In this document: piece after piece, positions 36,567-46,271 of the stretch | Numbering within the stretch: position 1 is the first letter of the stretch | Layout: the number at the start of each line of letters is the position of its first letter | From: Streptomyces sp. ISL-66 | GTDB lineage: Bacteria > Actinomycetota > Actinomycetes > Streptomycetales > Streptomycetaceae | Length of the DNA: 64,000 nucleotides | NCBI RefSeq assembly: GCF_018614135.1 | Contig: NZ_JAGGOW010000065.1 | Span: 62,001-126,000 of the forward strand | Direction of reading: 5' to 3' | Position numbers and translations under genes: made by a program | The notes under the pieces: model-generated | What the model saw: the letters and a program-made list of their open reading frames with translations, nothing else | Databases searched by the model: none | Told to the model about the DNA's origin: nothing

Positions 36567-36865
36567 TCAGACGTGGTTGACCGGGAGGACGTCCGGGGAG
36601 AGGGCGCCGGCGTGGGCGGACGCCGAGGTCATGCGCTTGCGGTGGTGGCGGCGGCACAGGACCTCGTAGCCGATCTCCCCCGCCGGGCGGTTCACGTCGC
36701 CGACCACGACCTGGGCGCCCCGACCACCATCTCGCCGTCTATCGTTCGGGCGTTGTGGGTGGCGCGGGCGCCGCACCAGCACAAGGCCTCGACCTGGAGC
36801 TGCTCGATCCGGTCCGCCAGCTCGATCAGCCGCTGCGAGCCGGGGGTTGCCCCCGGGACGGGTGG
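36567..36865 (-). pseudogene. tdk: Thymidine kinase 3' fragment A
   Basis: Codes for the tdk C-terminus: GSQRLIELADRIEQLQVEAL and LCRRHHRKRMTSASAHAGAL. A one-base deletion near GEMVV breaks the frame. The fragment begins mid-gene at 36865 where the pRiA4b-like gene ends, and stops at the natural tdk stop. One of five related fragments, all minus strand. Confidence 0.8.
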
Positions 36866-36866
36866 G

Positions 36867-37811
36867 TCACATCTGCTGGAGTCTGTCATTGGCTTCGCCG
36901 GGGGTGAACCGGGCCGGGTCGAACCCCACCCCGGAGTCAAGGCCAAGCCACCGCACGAGGTCGGCGTGCTCCGTCCGCGTCGGATCGGCGAGCGTCCGCT
37001 TGAGGTCTTCATAGGCCCCGGCGCCTCCGCAGTCCTCAGGAGGGCAGGCGCCGGAACCGGCTACGCAGACGGGATAGCTCCGGTCCGCCTCGGCGGCCAC
37101 GGCCCGCCTGCCCTGACCGGTCAGCTCCACGGTGTCGTCATCGCTTCGGACGGCCCCGAGGGCCGCGAGGGCTTCGAGCAACAGCCGCACGTCACGGTCG
37201 TTGCTACCGCGCCAGGCCCACAGCCGCTCGGGCGGCACATCGTCGAGAATGTAGGGAGCGGTCACCGCCTGCCACACCGCTCTGCGCAGTGCGTCGCCGG
37301 CGACCGGGCCGCGAGCCGCGTACAGCCGATGCAGCAGCGTCCGCAGGCCGGCGGCATACTCCTGGGAGAAGACCGACTCAAGCCACCCCGAGACCAGTAC
37401 GGCACTCCCGATGCGCGGTACCGCTTCGAAGAGGGCGTTCCACAGGCCGTCGGGCCGGTCGAGCAGCCGGGCGTTCTTCTTCACCGGGAGCAGACGGCCA
37501 CCGGCAACCCTCAGCAGTCGGGCGGCCTTGGCCCATTCCGCCAGCAGGTTGAGGTGGTACAGCTCCTCGCTGGACTTCGTCTTGAACCTCCGGTCACCGA
37601 TCACCGGGTCCATCTGGTCGCCGGTGCCCAGCAGCTCCACCAAGGTCCGGGCGTCCGCGAGAGTGATGCGGCCGGTCTGCGTCAATTTCCGTCCGGCGCC
37701 GATCCACCCGACCAACTCCCGCACCTGTCCCACTGTCTTTCCATGAGACTCGTCCACAACCGCTCCGTTCCGTGCCCTCGCCGCCTCGCCGAACCTACCC
37801 TCTCGCACCAC
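36867..37811 (-). CDS. Plasmid pRiA4b ORF-3-like protein
   Basis: 314 aa. The C-terminus CPPEDCGGAGAYEDLKRTLA plus FDPARFTPGEANDRLQQM is the pRiA4b ORF-3-like domain linked with mobile DNA. The N-terminal part (GRKLTQTGRITLADARTLVE) matches a repeated actinobacterial module. It may be 5'-shortened, since relatives as I recall them are longer. GTG 37733 is an alternative start. The stop abuts tdk fragment A. Confidence 0.75.
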   Translation of the reverse strand: MVREGRFGEAARARNGAVVDESHGKTVGQVRELVGWIGAGRKLTQTGRITLADARTLVELLGTGDQMDPVIGDRRFKTKSSEELYHLNLLAEWAKAARLLRVAGGRLLPVKKNARLLDRPDGLWNALFEAVPRIGSAVLVSGWLESVFSQEYAAGLRTLLHRLYAARGPVAGDALRRAVWQAVTAPYILDDVPPERLWAWRGSNDRDVRLLLEALAALGAVRSDDDTVELTGQGRRAVAAEADRSYPVCVAGSGACPPEDCGGAGAYEDLKRTLADPTRTEHADLVRWLGLDSGVGFDPARFTPGEANDRLQQM

Positions 37812-37833
37812 CGTCAGCAGTAGGGTGCTTCCG

Positions 37834-38964
37834 GTGAGCGAGTACCAGTACTACGAGTTTCAGGCCCTCGACCGGCCGCTGAGCGGCGACCAGCGGGAAG
37901 CACTGCGGAGCGTCTCCAGCCGTGCCAGGATCACCGCCACCAGCTTCACCAACGAATACCACTGGGGCGACCTGCGGGGGAATCCGCGAACCCTGGTGGA
38001 GCGGTACTTCGACGCCCATCTGTACGTCGCCAGCTGGGGCACACGCCGGCTGATGCTTCGCCTGCCTCTACAGCGCCTGGCCCTGCGCAGCGTCCAACCG
38101 TACGGTCTCTGCCACCACGTCGAAACCTGGGCCACCCGAACCCACCTTCTCCTCGACCTGACCAGCGAGGACGAGGGCGGCGACTGGGTCGAGGGAGCCG
38201 ACGATTCCCTGGCCTCGGTCATCGGAGTACGCGAGGAACTCGCCACCGGCGATATGCGGCCCCTCTATCTGGCGTGGCTCTCCGCCCTCTCTGCCCGGGA
38301 AGCCGAGGACGACGACGAAGAGGAGTACCAGTCCTCCCTGGAGCCTCCCGTCCCCGCCGGCCTGGGCGAACTCACGGCTCCGCAAAGCGCGCTCGCGGAC
38401 TTCCTGCGCGTCGACACCGACCTGCTCACTGTCGCCGCACAGAGCAGCACCGCGGCGCCGGAACCCGCGGCCCGTCTGACACGGAAGGAGCTCGCGCGAC
38501 TCGTCTCCGCCCTCCCGGACGACGAGAAGGACGCCCTACTGGTGCGCCTCGCCCTCGGCCCGGAACCCCACTTGCACAGCGAACTCGTGCACCGTCTGCG
38601 GGAAACTTGCGCCCCGGCGACCGCACCCGGTCGCCGGACCGCCGCCCGGCTGCTGGATGCGGCGCACACCCGCCGCGCCGAGCGCCACGGGCACGCCGAA
38701 CGCGACCGGTTGCGAGCCCGCGCCACGCGCCTGACCGCACTCGCCGCCGAAGCGGACGTCATCTGGAACCAGGCCGAAGCACACATCGCCTCCAAGAAGA
38801 CCAGTGCCTACGACGCGGCTGTCGCCCTCCTTCGTGACCTGCGCGATGCCTGCGCTCACGCCGGACACGGTGTCGATTTCCAGCAGCGTCTGGGGCTCCT
38901 GCGCGACACCTACCGGAGCCGGCCCGGCCTCATCCACCGTCTCGACAGTCACGGTCTCCGGTAA
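37834..38964 (+). CDS. Conserved hypothetical protein
   Basis: 376 aa from GTG 37834. No domain recognised. N-terminus YQYYEFQALDRPLSGDQREA and SFTNEYHWGDLRGNP look like a folded alpha/beta domain. An acidic patch (REAEDDDEEEYQSS) and a helical, Arg/Ala-rich C-terminus follow. Divergent from the pRiA4b-like gene. Found between tdk fragments A and B. Confidence 0.65.
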   Translation: MSEYQYYEFQALDRPLSGDQREALRSVSSRARITATSFTNEYHWGDLRGNPRTLVERYFDAHLYVASWGTRRLMLRLPLQRLALRSVQPYGLCHHVETWATRTHLLLDLTSEDEGGDWVEGADDSLASVIGVREELATGDMRPLYLAWLSALSAREAEDDDEEEYQSSLEPPVPAGLGELTAPQSALADFLRVDTDLLTVAAQSSTAAPEPAARLTRKELARLVSALPDDEKDALLVRLALGPEPHLHSELVHRLRETCAPATAPGRRTAARLLDAAHTRRAERHGHAERDRLRARATRLTALAAEADVIWNQAEAHIASKKTSAYDAAVALLRDLRDACAHAGHGVDFQQRLGLLRDTYRSRPGLIHRLDSHGLR

Positions 38965-38991
38965 CTCGGCCGCCGGCATGGAAGAAGACGG

Positions 38992-39445
38992 TCAGGCGTG
39001 GTTGACCGGGAGGACGTCCGGGGAGAGTGCGCCGGCGTGGGCCGCGGCCGAGGTCATGCGGTGGCGGTGATGGCGGCGGCAGAGAACCTCGTAGCCGATC
39101 TCCTCCGCCGGGCGGTTCACGTCACCGACCACCACCTGGGCGCCTTCCACGACCATCTCCCCTCCCACCGTGCGGGCGTTGTGCGTGGCGCGGGCCCCGC
39201 ACCAGCAGAGGGCCTCCACCTGGAGCTGCTCCAGCCGGTCCGCCAGCTCGATCAGCCGCTGCGAGCCGGGGAAGAGCTTCGTGCGGAAGTCCGTCGTGAT
39301 GCCGAAGGCGAAGACGTCCATGTCGAGGTCGTCGACGATCCGGGCCAGCTGGTCGATCTGCTCGGGAGCCCGCGCGCAGATCGGTTGTGTCCGATCTGGA
39401 GCGCCAAGGTCCTTTTGCTTGGGCATTTGCCATGTGTGGGTAGCG
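38992..39445 (-). pseudogene. tdk: Thymidine kinase fragment B, internal deletion
   Basis: The 3' part from APEQIDQLARIVDDLDMDVF to DVLPVNHA is in frame. Upstream about 200 bases are missing, joining the QIxHNR region directly to APEQ. The right end has the shared PSKRTLALQI block, in another frame. Not functional. Confidence 0.8.
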
Positions 39446-39548
39446 CACCAGGGTGTCACTGCGCGTATGGGGATCCCTCCCTTCCTTTCGGAAGCCAACC
39501 CGTGCCGAGCCCTTGCCGGTTGCCCCGGCCGGAGGCGCAATCCCCGTC

Positions 39549-40337
39549 TCAGGAAGGCTTCGTGGCGGTGAAGAGGTACCTGTTCAGGCTGCAGAAATAG
39601 TCGTCGCCGAGTCGACGCAGGTCGTTCGACCAGGCGGCGACCTCGTCATCGGTCAGTCCGTTGCGCCCGACGACGTACGAGGCGACGATGTCGATCAGAC
39701 CGGCGCTGTATGTGTCGCGCCGGTAGCCGACGTTGAGGAGCGGTATGACAAGTGGTGGGGACGTCTCGAAACCAGCCCGGCGCAACGCCGGGAGAAGGGT
39801 GCGGGGGAGGTGCGGATCAGCGAGATGCTGATCCCATGCCGCGAGCATCCGGGCCATCCGTGGCCGATCGGTGCAGTGCCACACGAGGGAGTCCCAGTCG
39901 GTGTCCAGCACCGCGACGCGCCCGCCCGGCACGAGCACCCGGTGGATCTCGGCGAGCGCGCCTGCCACGTCCACGACGTATTCCAGGACCTGCGTCGACA
40001 CTGCCACGTCGACGCTCGCATCGGCGCACGGCAAGCGATCCGCCGCCGCGGGTCGCAGGTCGACCTTGGCCCCGCCCGGCACGACAGCCCGGGATCGAGC
40101 CAGCGCCAGCATGCTTTCGCTCACGTCGACACCGATGACGTGACCGTGTGCGCCGACGGCCGTGGCCATCTCCGCGGCCAGCAGACCTGGTCCGCACCCG
40201 ATGTCGAGCACCCGCTCGCCGGGCCGCAGCTCGAGGGTGTCGAGGACTGTGCGGCGCTGCGCGACGACATCCGGTGTGCGGTAGGTCCGCTCGATCCTAC
40301 GTGCCGCTTCCGCGTTGAAGGTGAGCATGTCGGTCAT
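39549..40337 (-). CDS. SAM-dependent methyltransferase
   Basis: 262 aa. VLDIGCGPGLLAAEMATAVG is motif I; VIGVDVSESMLALAR and VAVSTQVLEYVVDVAGALAE follow. Type-11 methyltransferase fold, with RIERTYRTPDVVAQR at the N-terminus as in sterol/quinone-like members. ATG 40337 follows GAGGAG and overlaps the upstream stop (ATGA). Last gene of the minus-strand peptide cluster. Confidence 0.88.
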   Translation of the reverse strand: MTDMLTFNAEAARRIERTYRTPDVVAQRRTVLDTLELRPGERVLDIGCGPGLLAAEMATAVGAHGHVIGVDVSESMLALARSRAVVPGGAKVDLRPAAADRLPCADASVDVAVSTQVLEYVVDVAGALAEIHRVLVPGGRVAVLDTDWDSLVWHCTDRPRMARMLAAWDQHLADPHLPRTLLPALRRAGFETSPPLVIPLLNVGYRRDTYSAGLIDIVASYVVGRNGLTDDEVAAWSNDLRRLGDDYFCSLNRYLFTATKPS

Positions 40338-41302
40338 GATGTGCTCCTCGGGTGAGTGGTCTCGCCGGGCTCCGCGAGCTCGGCGAGGTAGTCCTGGGCA
40401 GAGTCGTAGGCGAAGGTCAGAATCCGTGTGCCGGGGCGGCAGGTCCGCGCACAGGTGAGTGCGGCGACGACGTTCGCCGCGGAGGACAAACCGACCGCAA
40501 GGCCTTCGACCCGCATCAGTGTCCGCATCATCGTCGCGGCCTCGTCCTCGGTGACGACGATCTCCTCGTCGATGAGCGCGACGTCGAGATTGGCGGGCAC
40601 CAGTCCGACGGCCAGACCTTGCAATCGGTGCGTGGTGAACCTGTTCTGCGTGAAGGAGCATCCTGGAGGCGTGACCGCGACGATCCGCAGATCCGGTCGG
40701 TGTCGGCGCAAAGTCCGGCCGATTCCGGTGAGATGCCCGCCGGTCCCGACCCCGGCGATCATCACGTCCGGCAGCTCGCCGGAGAATGCCTCCAACAGCT
40801 CGATGGCGGTGGTCCGGTCGTGCACGGCCGGGTTCGCGGGGTTGGCCTGCTGGTTGAGCAGGATCCAGTCCGGGTGCTCGAACTGCAGCTCCAGCGCCTT
40901 CTCACCGTGCGAGTTGCCGCCCAGACGGTGGTCGGACAGCACGATCTCGGCACCGTACGCTCGCAGGAGCCGCTGCTTGGCCGGGCTGTAGTTGTCCGGG
41001 ATGACGAGGACCAGGCGGTATCCGAGCGATGCGGTGACCATCGCGAGCCCGATGCCGGTGTTGCCACCGGTGGGTTCGAGGATGGTCTGCCCGGAGCCGC
41101 GAACGAGGAACCCCTCGTGTTCGGCGGCCAGCACCATGTTGAGCGCGATCCGTACCTTGTGGCTTCCGCCCGGGTTCAGCATCTCCAGCTTCAGGTACAC
41201 GGTCCGGTCCAGGTCTGCGGTCAGCCGTCGGAGTTCGAGCAGCGGCGTCCGGCCGATGAGATCCAGCACCGACGAGGCGATCACGGGCGTGACCATGTCC
41301 AT
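40334..41302 (-). CDS. Cysteine synthase-like PLP enzyme
   Basis: 322 aa, fold-type II. The PLP lysine is K49 in NPGGSHKVRIALNMV; usual cysteine synthases have SVKDR, so the loop is altered. EPTGGNTGIGLAMVTA and VGTGGHLTGIGRTLR are the phosphate loops. With the adjacent acetyltransferase it could convert O-acetylserine to a beta-substituted alanine (for example diaminopropionate-like chemistry); inference only. One-base overlap with the acetyltransferase stop. Confidence 0.85.
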   Translation of the reverse strand: MDMVTPVIASSVLDLIGRTPLLELRRLTADLDRTVYLKLEMLNPGGSHKVRIALNMVLAAEHEGFLVRGSGQTILEPTGGNTGIGLAMVTASLGYRLVLVIPDNYSPAKQRLLRAYGAEIVLSDHRLGGNSHGEKALELQFEHPDWILLNQQANPANPAVHDRTTAIELLEAFSGELPDVMIAGVGTGGHLTGIGRTLRRHRPDLRIVAVTPPGCSFTQNRFTTHRLQGLAVGLVPANLDVALIDEEIVVTEDEAATMMRTLMRVEGLAVGLSSAANVVAALTCARTCRPGTRILTFAYDSAQDYLAELAEPGETTHPRSTS

Positions 41303-42381
41303 CACCTCGACCCGGCCTGTGACGCGGTGGAGCCGACTCCATCGTCGCGCGTTCGCCGGACACCGGCGGCGCGGGGTACCAGGATCGACACACTGGTGCC
41401 GTCGGGCACGGTCAGCCGGACATGCGCAGGGGGCTTGCCGGCCGTTGCGTCCAGCCCGAGCAGCAGATGCCGGTTGCCGCGGTCGAGTACCACCACCGGC
41501 GTGGCGTTCCGGTAGCGTCCGGACAGTCCCTCCACGCGGAGGCCGGGATGGGCCAGACCGCTGCCGCGCACCAGGAGGAGGCCTTCGCCGATCACTTCGA
41601 TGGCGGTGACGCCGATGGTGGTTCCGCCCCGGATCTCCTGATACTGGTTCAACACGCTCACCCGGGCGCCTGCCGGGATGTCGCACTGCACGAGGGCATG
41701 GCATCCGACCACGACATCGTCACCGATCTCGACCGGGCCGAGAATGCGTGCGAACGCGCCGATCTCGACTCGCGAGCCGATGGCCGGGTGCCGCCGGCCT
41801 CGCGGATTGTCCGCGATTCCCGTCGATCCCAGGACGACACCCTGCAGGACGTAGCAGTCGTCGCCCAGGCTCGCTGTCTCGCCGATGACCGTCCCCATGC
41901 CGTGATCAACCACGAATCTCCTGCCGATCACGGCCGCCGGGTGGATTTCGACCCCCGTCTCCACCGTGGCCTGCTCGGCAATGGAGCGCGCGAGCATCCG
42001 CAGGCGACTGCCGTCGGCATCGGAGCGCAGGGGCGCGCCGAGGATGGAATGTGCCAGCCGATGGCTCAGCACTGCCCGGAAGCATCGGTAGGAACCCACG
42101 ACCTCACGCCATGAGCCGTGGGCTGCGGGATCTCGCTGCGTGAAGGCGAGCAGGTCGCCTTCCACCAGGTCGACGAGCTCCGGTGAGCACGGCTTCCACG
42201 CCCCGAGCATCGAGCGGATCTGGCGCATCCGCGGACGCGCGACGTCCCGCAGCGCGGCAGCCAGCGCCGCGTGCCGCTGCCGGGCTTCCACATCGCCCAC
42301 GGTGATCAGGTGCGGAAGCCGGGTCGCGGCGGCCTCGCCCGGCGAACGGCTACTTCTCGTCAACGAACGGCTACGTCTCAT
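41302..42381 (-). CDS. Serine O-acetyltransferase-like protein
   Basis: 359 aa. The left-handed beta-helix begins with GVEIHPAAVIGRRFVVDHGM and GTVIGETASLGDDCYVLQGV, matching CysE. The long N-terminal helical region is of CysE type; about 100 extra C-terminal residues are not recognised. ATG 42381 follows GGGGAGG. Supplies O-acetylserine to the next gene, by inference. Overlaps the ATP-grasp gene by 11 bases. Confidence 0.82.
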   Translation of the reverse strand: MRRSRSLTRSSRSPGEAAATRLPHLITVGDVEARQRHAALAAALRDVARPRMRQIRSMLGAWKPCSPELVDLVEGDLLAFTQRDPAAHGSWREVVGSYRCFRAVLSHRLAHSILGAPLRSDADGSRLRMLARSIAEQATVETGVEIHPAAVIGRRFVVDHGMGTVIGETASLGDDCYVLQGVVLGSTGIADNPRGRRHPAIGSRVEIGAFARILGPVEIGDDVVVGCHALVQCDIPAGARVSVLNQYQEIRGGTTIGVTAIEVIGEGLLLVRGSGLAHPGLRVEGLSGRYRNATPVVVLDRGNRHLLLGLDATAGKPPAHVRLTVPDGTSVSILVPRAAGVRRTRDDGVGSTASQAGSR

Positions 42382-43678
42382 CGAACAACCTCCCCAGCTC
42401 ACGTTGGTATGCCGCTTCCTCCGCCGGGCCCCCGCAGACGATCACGTACAGGAACCCGCCCTTCCCGGATGCCTGCGAGACGGGCATCGTCATGAGAACG
42501 CCGCGCCGTCGATCACGGTCGAACAGGAGGCCGGCATCGGCCACGGTCTCCAGGAAGCCCACGGTGGAGATCGGCTTCCAGGTCGCGGGGGTGAGCCGCT
42601 GGCTGAGCATCGTCATCTCGTCGGGCGACAGGCCCGCCATGATGTCGTAGAGGTGAGTGGACGTCGTCGTCCGGGCGTTGACCTCGGTGAAGGCGATCCG
42701 CCCGTCCCGGGTGGCCACCGCGTCGGCACAGAGCTGCCCTCGGTATCCGATGCCGTGGTAGGTACGGGCAAGGGTCTCGGCCCCGGAGACCAGCTCCAGA
42801 TGTTGTGACTCGGTCAGCGAGCGCGCCGGGAACGTCTCGAAGGCAAGCCTCCGGTCGACGAAGGACAGGCAGCCGACGCCCCCCAGCTTGACCCCTGCAT
42901 CGGTCACGGCGTACTCGGCGTAGTAGCTATCGGTGGAATCGAGCAGTTGCTCGACCACGACTGCGTACCTGCCGTCCGCGGATGCCCAGTCCCACCGGTC
43001 ACGCCAGTACCCCGCCACGGCGTCCTGCCGGCTGTCCAACTCGTGCACGGTCCGGGCGCCGACGTGATGGGGTGCGTGCCTGCCTGGCCGCAGGACCATC
43101 TCGTTGCCGGACCCGGCCCCGTGGTGCGCCATCTTCACCATCACGTCGTGGCCGGCATCCAGCAGCCACTGGGTCGCCGCAGTCGCCTCGAGCCGGCTGC
43201 GGCACACCGACCCCGCCGCGATGCGCACCCCGCTACCTGCGGCCAAAGCTCGGAAGGTCGACTTACTGTTGGCCAGCTCACCGCCGCCCTGGGCCAAGAA
43301 GTCGACTCCCGGCAGGCGATCCCGGATGCCGAGCTTTGATGCGAACTCGCTCAACTGGGCGGACGGGAACAGGCTGAACACCTCGGTGACGCAGGCGACG
43401 TCCCGGGCGATCGAGTCGAGGAACCGCCGGTCGAACAGCGCGAGGAAGTCGATCCTTCGCCTGCCGTGCAGGCCCTCGGGACACAGACGGACGTCTACCC
43501 GGGACATGTCGGTGCCTTTGATCCTGCCGACGTGCTGGACGAAGGCCGGATCCGGCGTGTCTGAGACGAGGACGAGATCGCCTTCCTCCGCGAACCAGAA
43601 CACGCGTTGCGCCCAGGCTCGGGGGTCCGGCCGGAGAAAGAGGGTGTCGTCGATGTCGTTCGCAATCAAGAGTCTCAT
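42371..43678 (-). CDS. ATP-grasp peptide ligase, pheganomycin PGM1-like
   Basis: 435 aa. The N-terminus MRLLIANDIDDTLFLRPDPR is a pre-ATP-grasp domain; AFTEVNARTTTSTH is the metal/ATP segment of the ATP-grasp. PGM1-type enzymes join a non-ribosomal amino acid to a ribosomal peptide. Here the ribosomal candidate is MRYDHCL upstream. ATGA overlap with the second ATP-grasp gene. Confidence 0.8.
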   Translation of the reverse strand: MRLLIANDIDDTLFLRPDPRAWAQRVFWFAEEGDLVLVSDTPDPAFVQHVGRIKGTDMSRVDVRLCPEGLHGRRRIDFLALFDRRFLDSIARDVACVTEVFSLFPSAQLSEFASKLGIRDRLPGVDFLAQGGGELANSKSTFRALAAGSGVRIAAGSVCRSRLEATAATQWLLDAGHDVMVKMAHHGAGSGNEMVLRPGRHAPHHVGARTVHELDSRQDAVAGYWRDRWDWASADGRYAVVVEQLLDSTDSYYAEYAVTDAGVKLGGVGCLSFVDRRLAFETFPARSLTESQHLELVSGAETLARTYHGIGYRGQLCADAVATRDGRIAFTEVNARTTTSTHLYDIMAGLSPDEMTMLSQRLTPATWKPISTVGFLETVADAGLLFDRDRRRGVLMTMPVSQASGKGGFLYVIVCGGPAEEAAYQRELGRLFDET

Positions 43679-44991
43679 CGCATTCCCATCGCCGGTGCTC
43701 GGTGCGTGAGGCGGAGGGGCGCGCCGACCGAGGCGACCGTGCTCCTGGCCTGGAGTGCGGCGCGGCCGCGCTCGTCGTGGATCGCTCGTACCCGGGCCAC
43801 GGCCTCGGCCATGACGTGCCAGCACTCGGCTTCGTCCGCCGCGGCGACGGTCGCGTACCCGATCCCGGCAGACGAGGTCTCGGACATGTCCCGCATCGGC
43901 ACGCCCAGGGGAACGAGAACGACGCCGTCGACGCCCGGGATGGCCCTGATGTCGGCCTCGTGCACGGTGTTCGGGAACCCGGCCACCGACGGCAGGTGAA
44001 CCCATCCGTGGACCTTGTCCGGCGACGCCGTGAGCGTTTCCACCTCGTCTCCGGTGAACAGCTGCGTGGCGGCAGCGAACAGGTCGAGGCCGATCGTCTT
44101 CTCAGCCACCGTCCACAACCCGCTGCCGCCGGGTCGGCAGGCGAGTTCGTTGGCGACGAACTCGCCCGGGTGGCCGAACGCCTCGAAATGGAAGACGCCG
44201 GTCTCCAGGCCGAGCGCCTTGAGCGCGCGCGTCGCGAACTCGTTCGCGGCGGCGTACGTGCCGCGATGCCTGGCGGGAGGCAGGCCCATCGACCGGGTCG
44301 GCTCGCCCTGCTTGGTGCACAGCAATGGTTCGCCGTACCGGGAGACCATCAACCTGCCGATCGATCCGTTCTGGATGATGCCGTCGAAGTGCCATTCCGG
44401 GCCGTCGATGAACTCCTCCACGAGAACCCTGCGCAGCTGAGGGTTGTGCCTCGCGACCCGCACGATGTCGTGGGCGGTCTCTGCGACGGACACCGACTCC
44501 GCGCCGCCGGCGGCCGGGGGCTTGACGACGACCGGGAACTCGAGGCCGGCCGCGGCCAGCAGCGTCCGCACGGCGTCGACGGACTGCGTCGCCGCCTCCG
44601 GTAGGACCACGAACTTTGCCGTCGGGACGTCTGCCTCGCGCCACTTGGTCTTCTGCAGGGCCTTGTCCCGGCAGGCGAGTGCGACGGCGGGGTCCAGGGC
44701 TATGGCGTCGAGCTGCTTGCCGAGGAAGGCGGAACCGACGACGCCGTACTCGTTGGTCGTCAGTACGGCGTCCACCTTCGGTATCGGTCCGAGGTGGTGC
44801 AGAGCCGACCACAGCGCTTCCACATGGCGGTAGGAATCGACCGCGCAGGCGCGCGTCGCGAGTTCCCTGAGCCCGGGGGTGCGGTACATCCGGTCCCCGT
44901 CCGCCGCCTCGTACAGCACCGTGATCTCGTGGCCGCCGCGGTAGAGCCCGCGGATCGCCTTGGGATGTGCGCCGATGTGTAGAACATGCAT
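43675..44991 (-). CDS. ATP-grasp ligase
   Basis: 438 aa. FPVVVKPPAAGGAESVSVAE is the Lys-bearing glycine loop; VLVEEFIDGPEWHFDGIIQN and VANELACRPGGSG give the ATP- and metal-binding residues of the carboxylate-amine ligases. It forms an amide from an acyl phosphate; substrates unknown. ATG 44991 follows GGAGGAAAG. Confidence 0.88.
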   Translation of the reverse strand: MHVLHIGAHPKAIRGLYRGGHEITVLYEAADGDRMYRTPGLRELATRACAVDSYRHVEALWSALHHLGPIPKVDAVLTTNEYGVVGSAFLGKQLDAIALDPAVALACRDKALQKTKWREADVPTAKFVVLPEAATQSVDAVRTLLAAAGLEFPVVVKPPAAGGAESVSVAETAHDIVRVARHNPQLRRVLVEEFIDGPEWHFDGIIQNGSIGRLMVSRYGEPLLCTKQGEPTRSMGLPPARHRGTYAAANEFATRALKALGLETGVFHFEAFGHPGEFVANELACRPGGSGLWTVAEKTIGLDLFAAATQLFTGDEVETLTASPDKVHGWVHLPSVAGFPNTVHEADIRAIPGVDGVVLVPLGVPMRDMSETSSAGIGYATVAAADEAECWHVMAEAVARVRAIHDERGRAALQARSTVASVGAPLRLTHRAPAMGMR

Positions 44992-45004
44992 GGTCTTTCC
45001 TCCG

Positions 45005-46270
45005 TCAAGAGTGGGTGATCGGGTCGTGGTGAGTGCGGACGCCCAGGTCGCCACCGGGCGCGTGCGGCGGGGTGCGATCCGCAACGGCGAAGTACTCCTG
45101 GCACTCGCCGGTCCGGCGGACGTCCCAGGTCGCGCAGTGCAGCGAGCCGCCGAACTCGTAGACGTTGCGGAACGGGACCGTGAGGACCTCGAACCCCAGC
45201 CCGCGCAGCAGCTCGTGCAGGTTCTTCTCGCTCGCTTCGCAGACGACCACGTCCGGAGCGACGCTCAGCAGGTTCATCGACAGCCATTTGGAGGACTGGC
45301 TGTAGCGGGGCATCTCGTCATTGCCATACGCCGGCGTCGGCGCGTCGACGAGTCGCCATCCATTGCGGACGAAGAACTCCCGCTCGTCGGCCTCGAGCGG
45401 CCGGTCCGGGTTCGTGAGCACCAGCCCTGGTCGCAGCGGGACGAATGTGCAGTCGATGTGGGAGGGGAAGAGATCGAGCGGGAAATGCAGCACATGGACG
45501 CGGAAACCGCGAGGTTCGAGTTCTCTTCGCAGCCAGCGGATACCCGCCCGGTTGGTCGTCATGGATTCCTGGACGAAGATGTCGCGGCCCGCCCTGGTGA
45601 TGTCAGCCGCATCGAAGAGCACTTCGTCCTGCGTGACGCAGAACTCGAAGTCGTGCATCCTCGCGTGCCGCTCGGCCAGGGTCAGCTCCCAGAATTCCGG
45701 GCGGTACATCGTGTCGCTCATGGAGGGCTTCGGCGCCGCGGTCCACACCACGCGCTCGTCGGCGGTCCAGTAGCGGTAGACAAGGCTCCGGTACGGCAGG
45801 TACTCGAAGAACCTGGCCCGCCGCGACATCGTGGCCTCGATGATCTGGTTTCCCACCGTGATGAGGACGTCGCGAGGACAGACAGAGCAGTACTGGTTCG
45901 CGACCTCGAAGGACGGCGTCTTCACGGCCGCTGTGAAATCAGCGGCGTCGGGACGGCGAACCGTCACCCCGAGCGTGCGCAGGAGCTCGGCAAGCCCTTC
46001 GAGCTCCTCGTTCGCGCGGGCTGTCACATCGGGCGACTTCGGCCCGGTGGGAAAGCGCTGACCGCTGGGGGTCCCGCGGAGTTGGGGGCGGTACCCGGAT
46101 TCGGTCGGTTCGAAGCAGGCTCCGTCCGCGCGGCCGATGAGGATCTCCTCGAGCGGGTCCCATTCGTTCCACGAATTGACGATCGGGCCGGCAGACGCGC
46201 CTGGCCGGGTCACCCTCGACACGTCGGCGTCGATGTCCGCCTGCTGCGGCGAAAAGATCTCCAAAGTCAT
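45005..46270 (-). CDS. Amidinotransferase (glycine/inosamine type)
   Basis: 421 aa. Catalytic Cys in SLHCATWDVRR, His in FPSHIDCTFVPL, Asp in DAADITRAGRDIFVQES, as in arginine:glycine and inosamine amidinotransferases. It moves an amidino group from arginine to an amine, giving a guanidine, probably on the cluster's amino-acid building block. Same strand and spacing as the ATP-grasp genes. Confidence 0.9.
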   Translation of the reverse strand: MTLEIFSPQQADIDADVSRVTRPGASAGPIVNSWNEWDPLEEILIGRADGACFEPTESGYRPQLRGTPSGQRFPTGPKSPDVTARANEELEGLAELLRTLGVTVRRPDAADFTAAVKTPSFEVANQYCSVCPRDVLITVGNQIIEATMSRRARFFEYLPYRSLVYRYWTADERVVWTAAPKPSMSDTMYRPEFWELTLAERHARMHDFEFCVTQDEVLFDAADITRAGRDIFVQESMTTNRAGIRWLRRELEPRGFRVHVLHFPLDLFPSHIDCTFVPLRPGLVLTNPDRPLEADEREFFVRNGWRLVDAPTPAYGNDEMPRYSQSSKWLSMNLLSVAPDVVVCEASEKNLHELLRGLGFEVLTVPFRNVYEFGGSLHCATWDVRRTGECQEYFAVADRTPPHAPGGDLGVRTHHDPITHS

Positions 46271-46271
46271 G

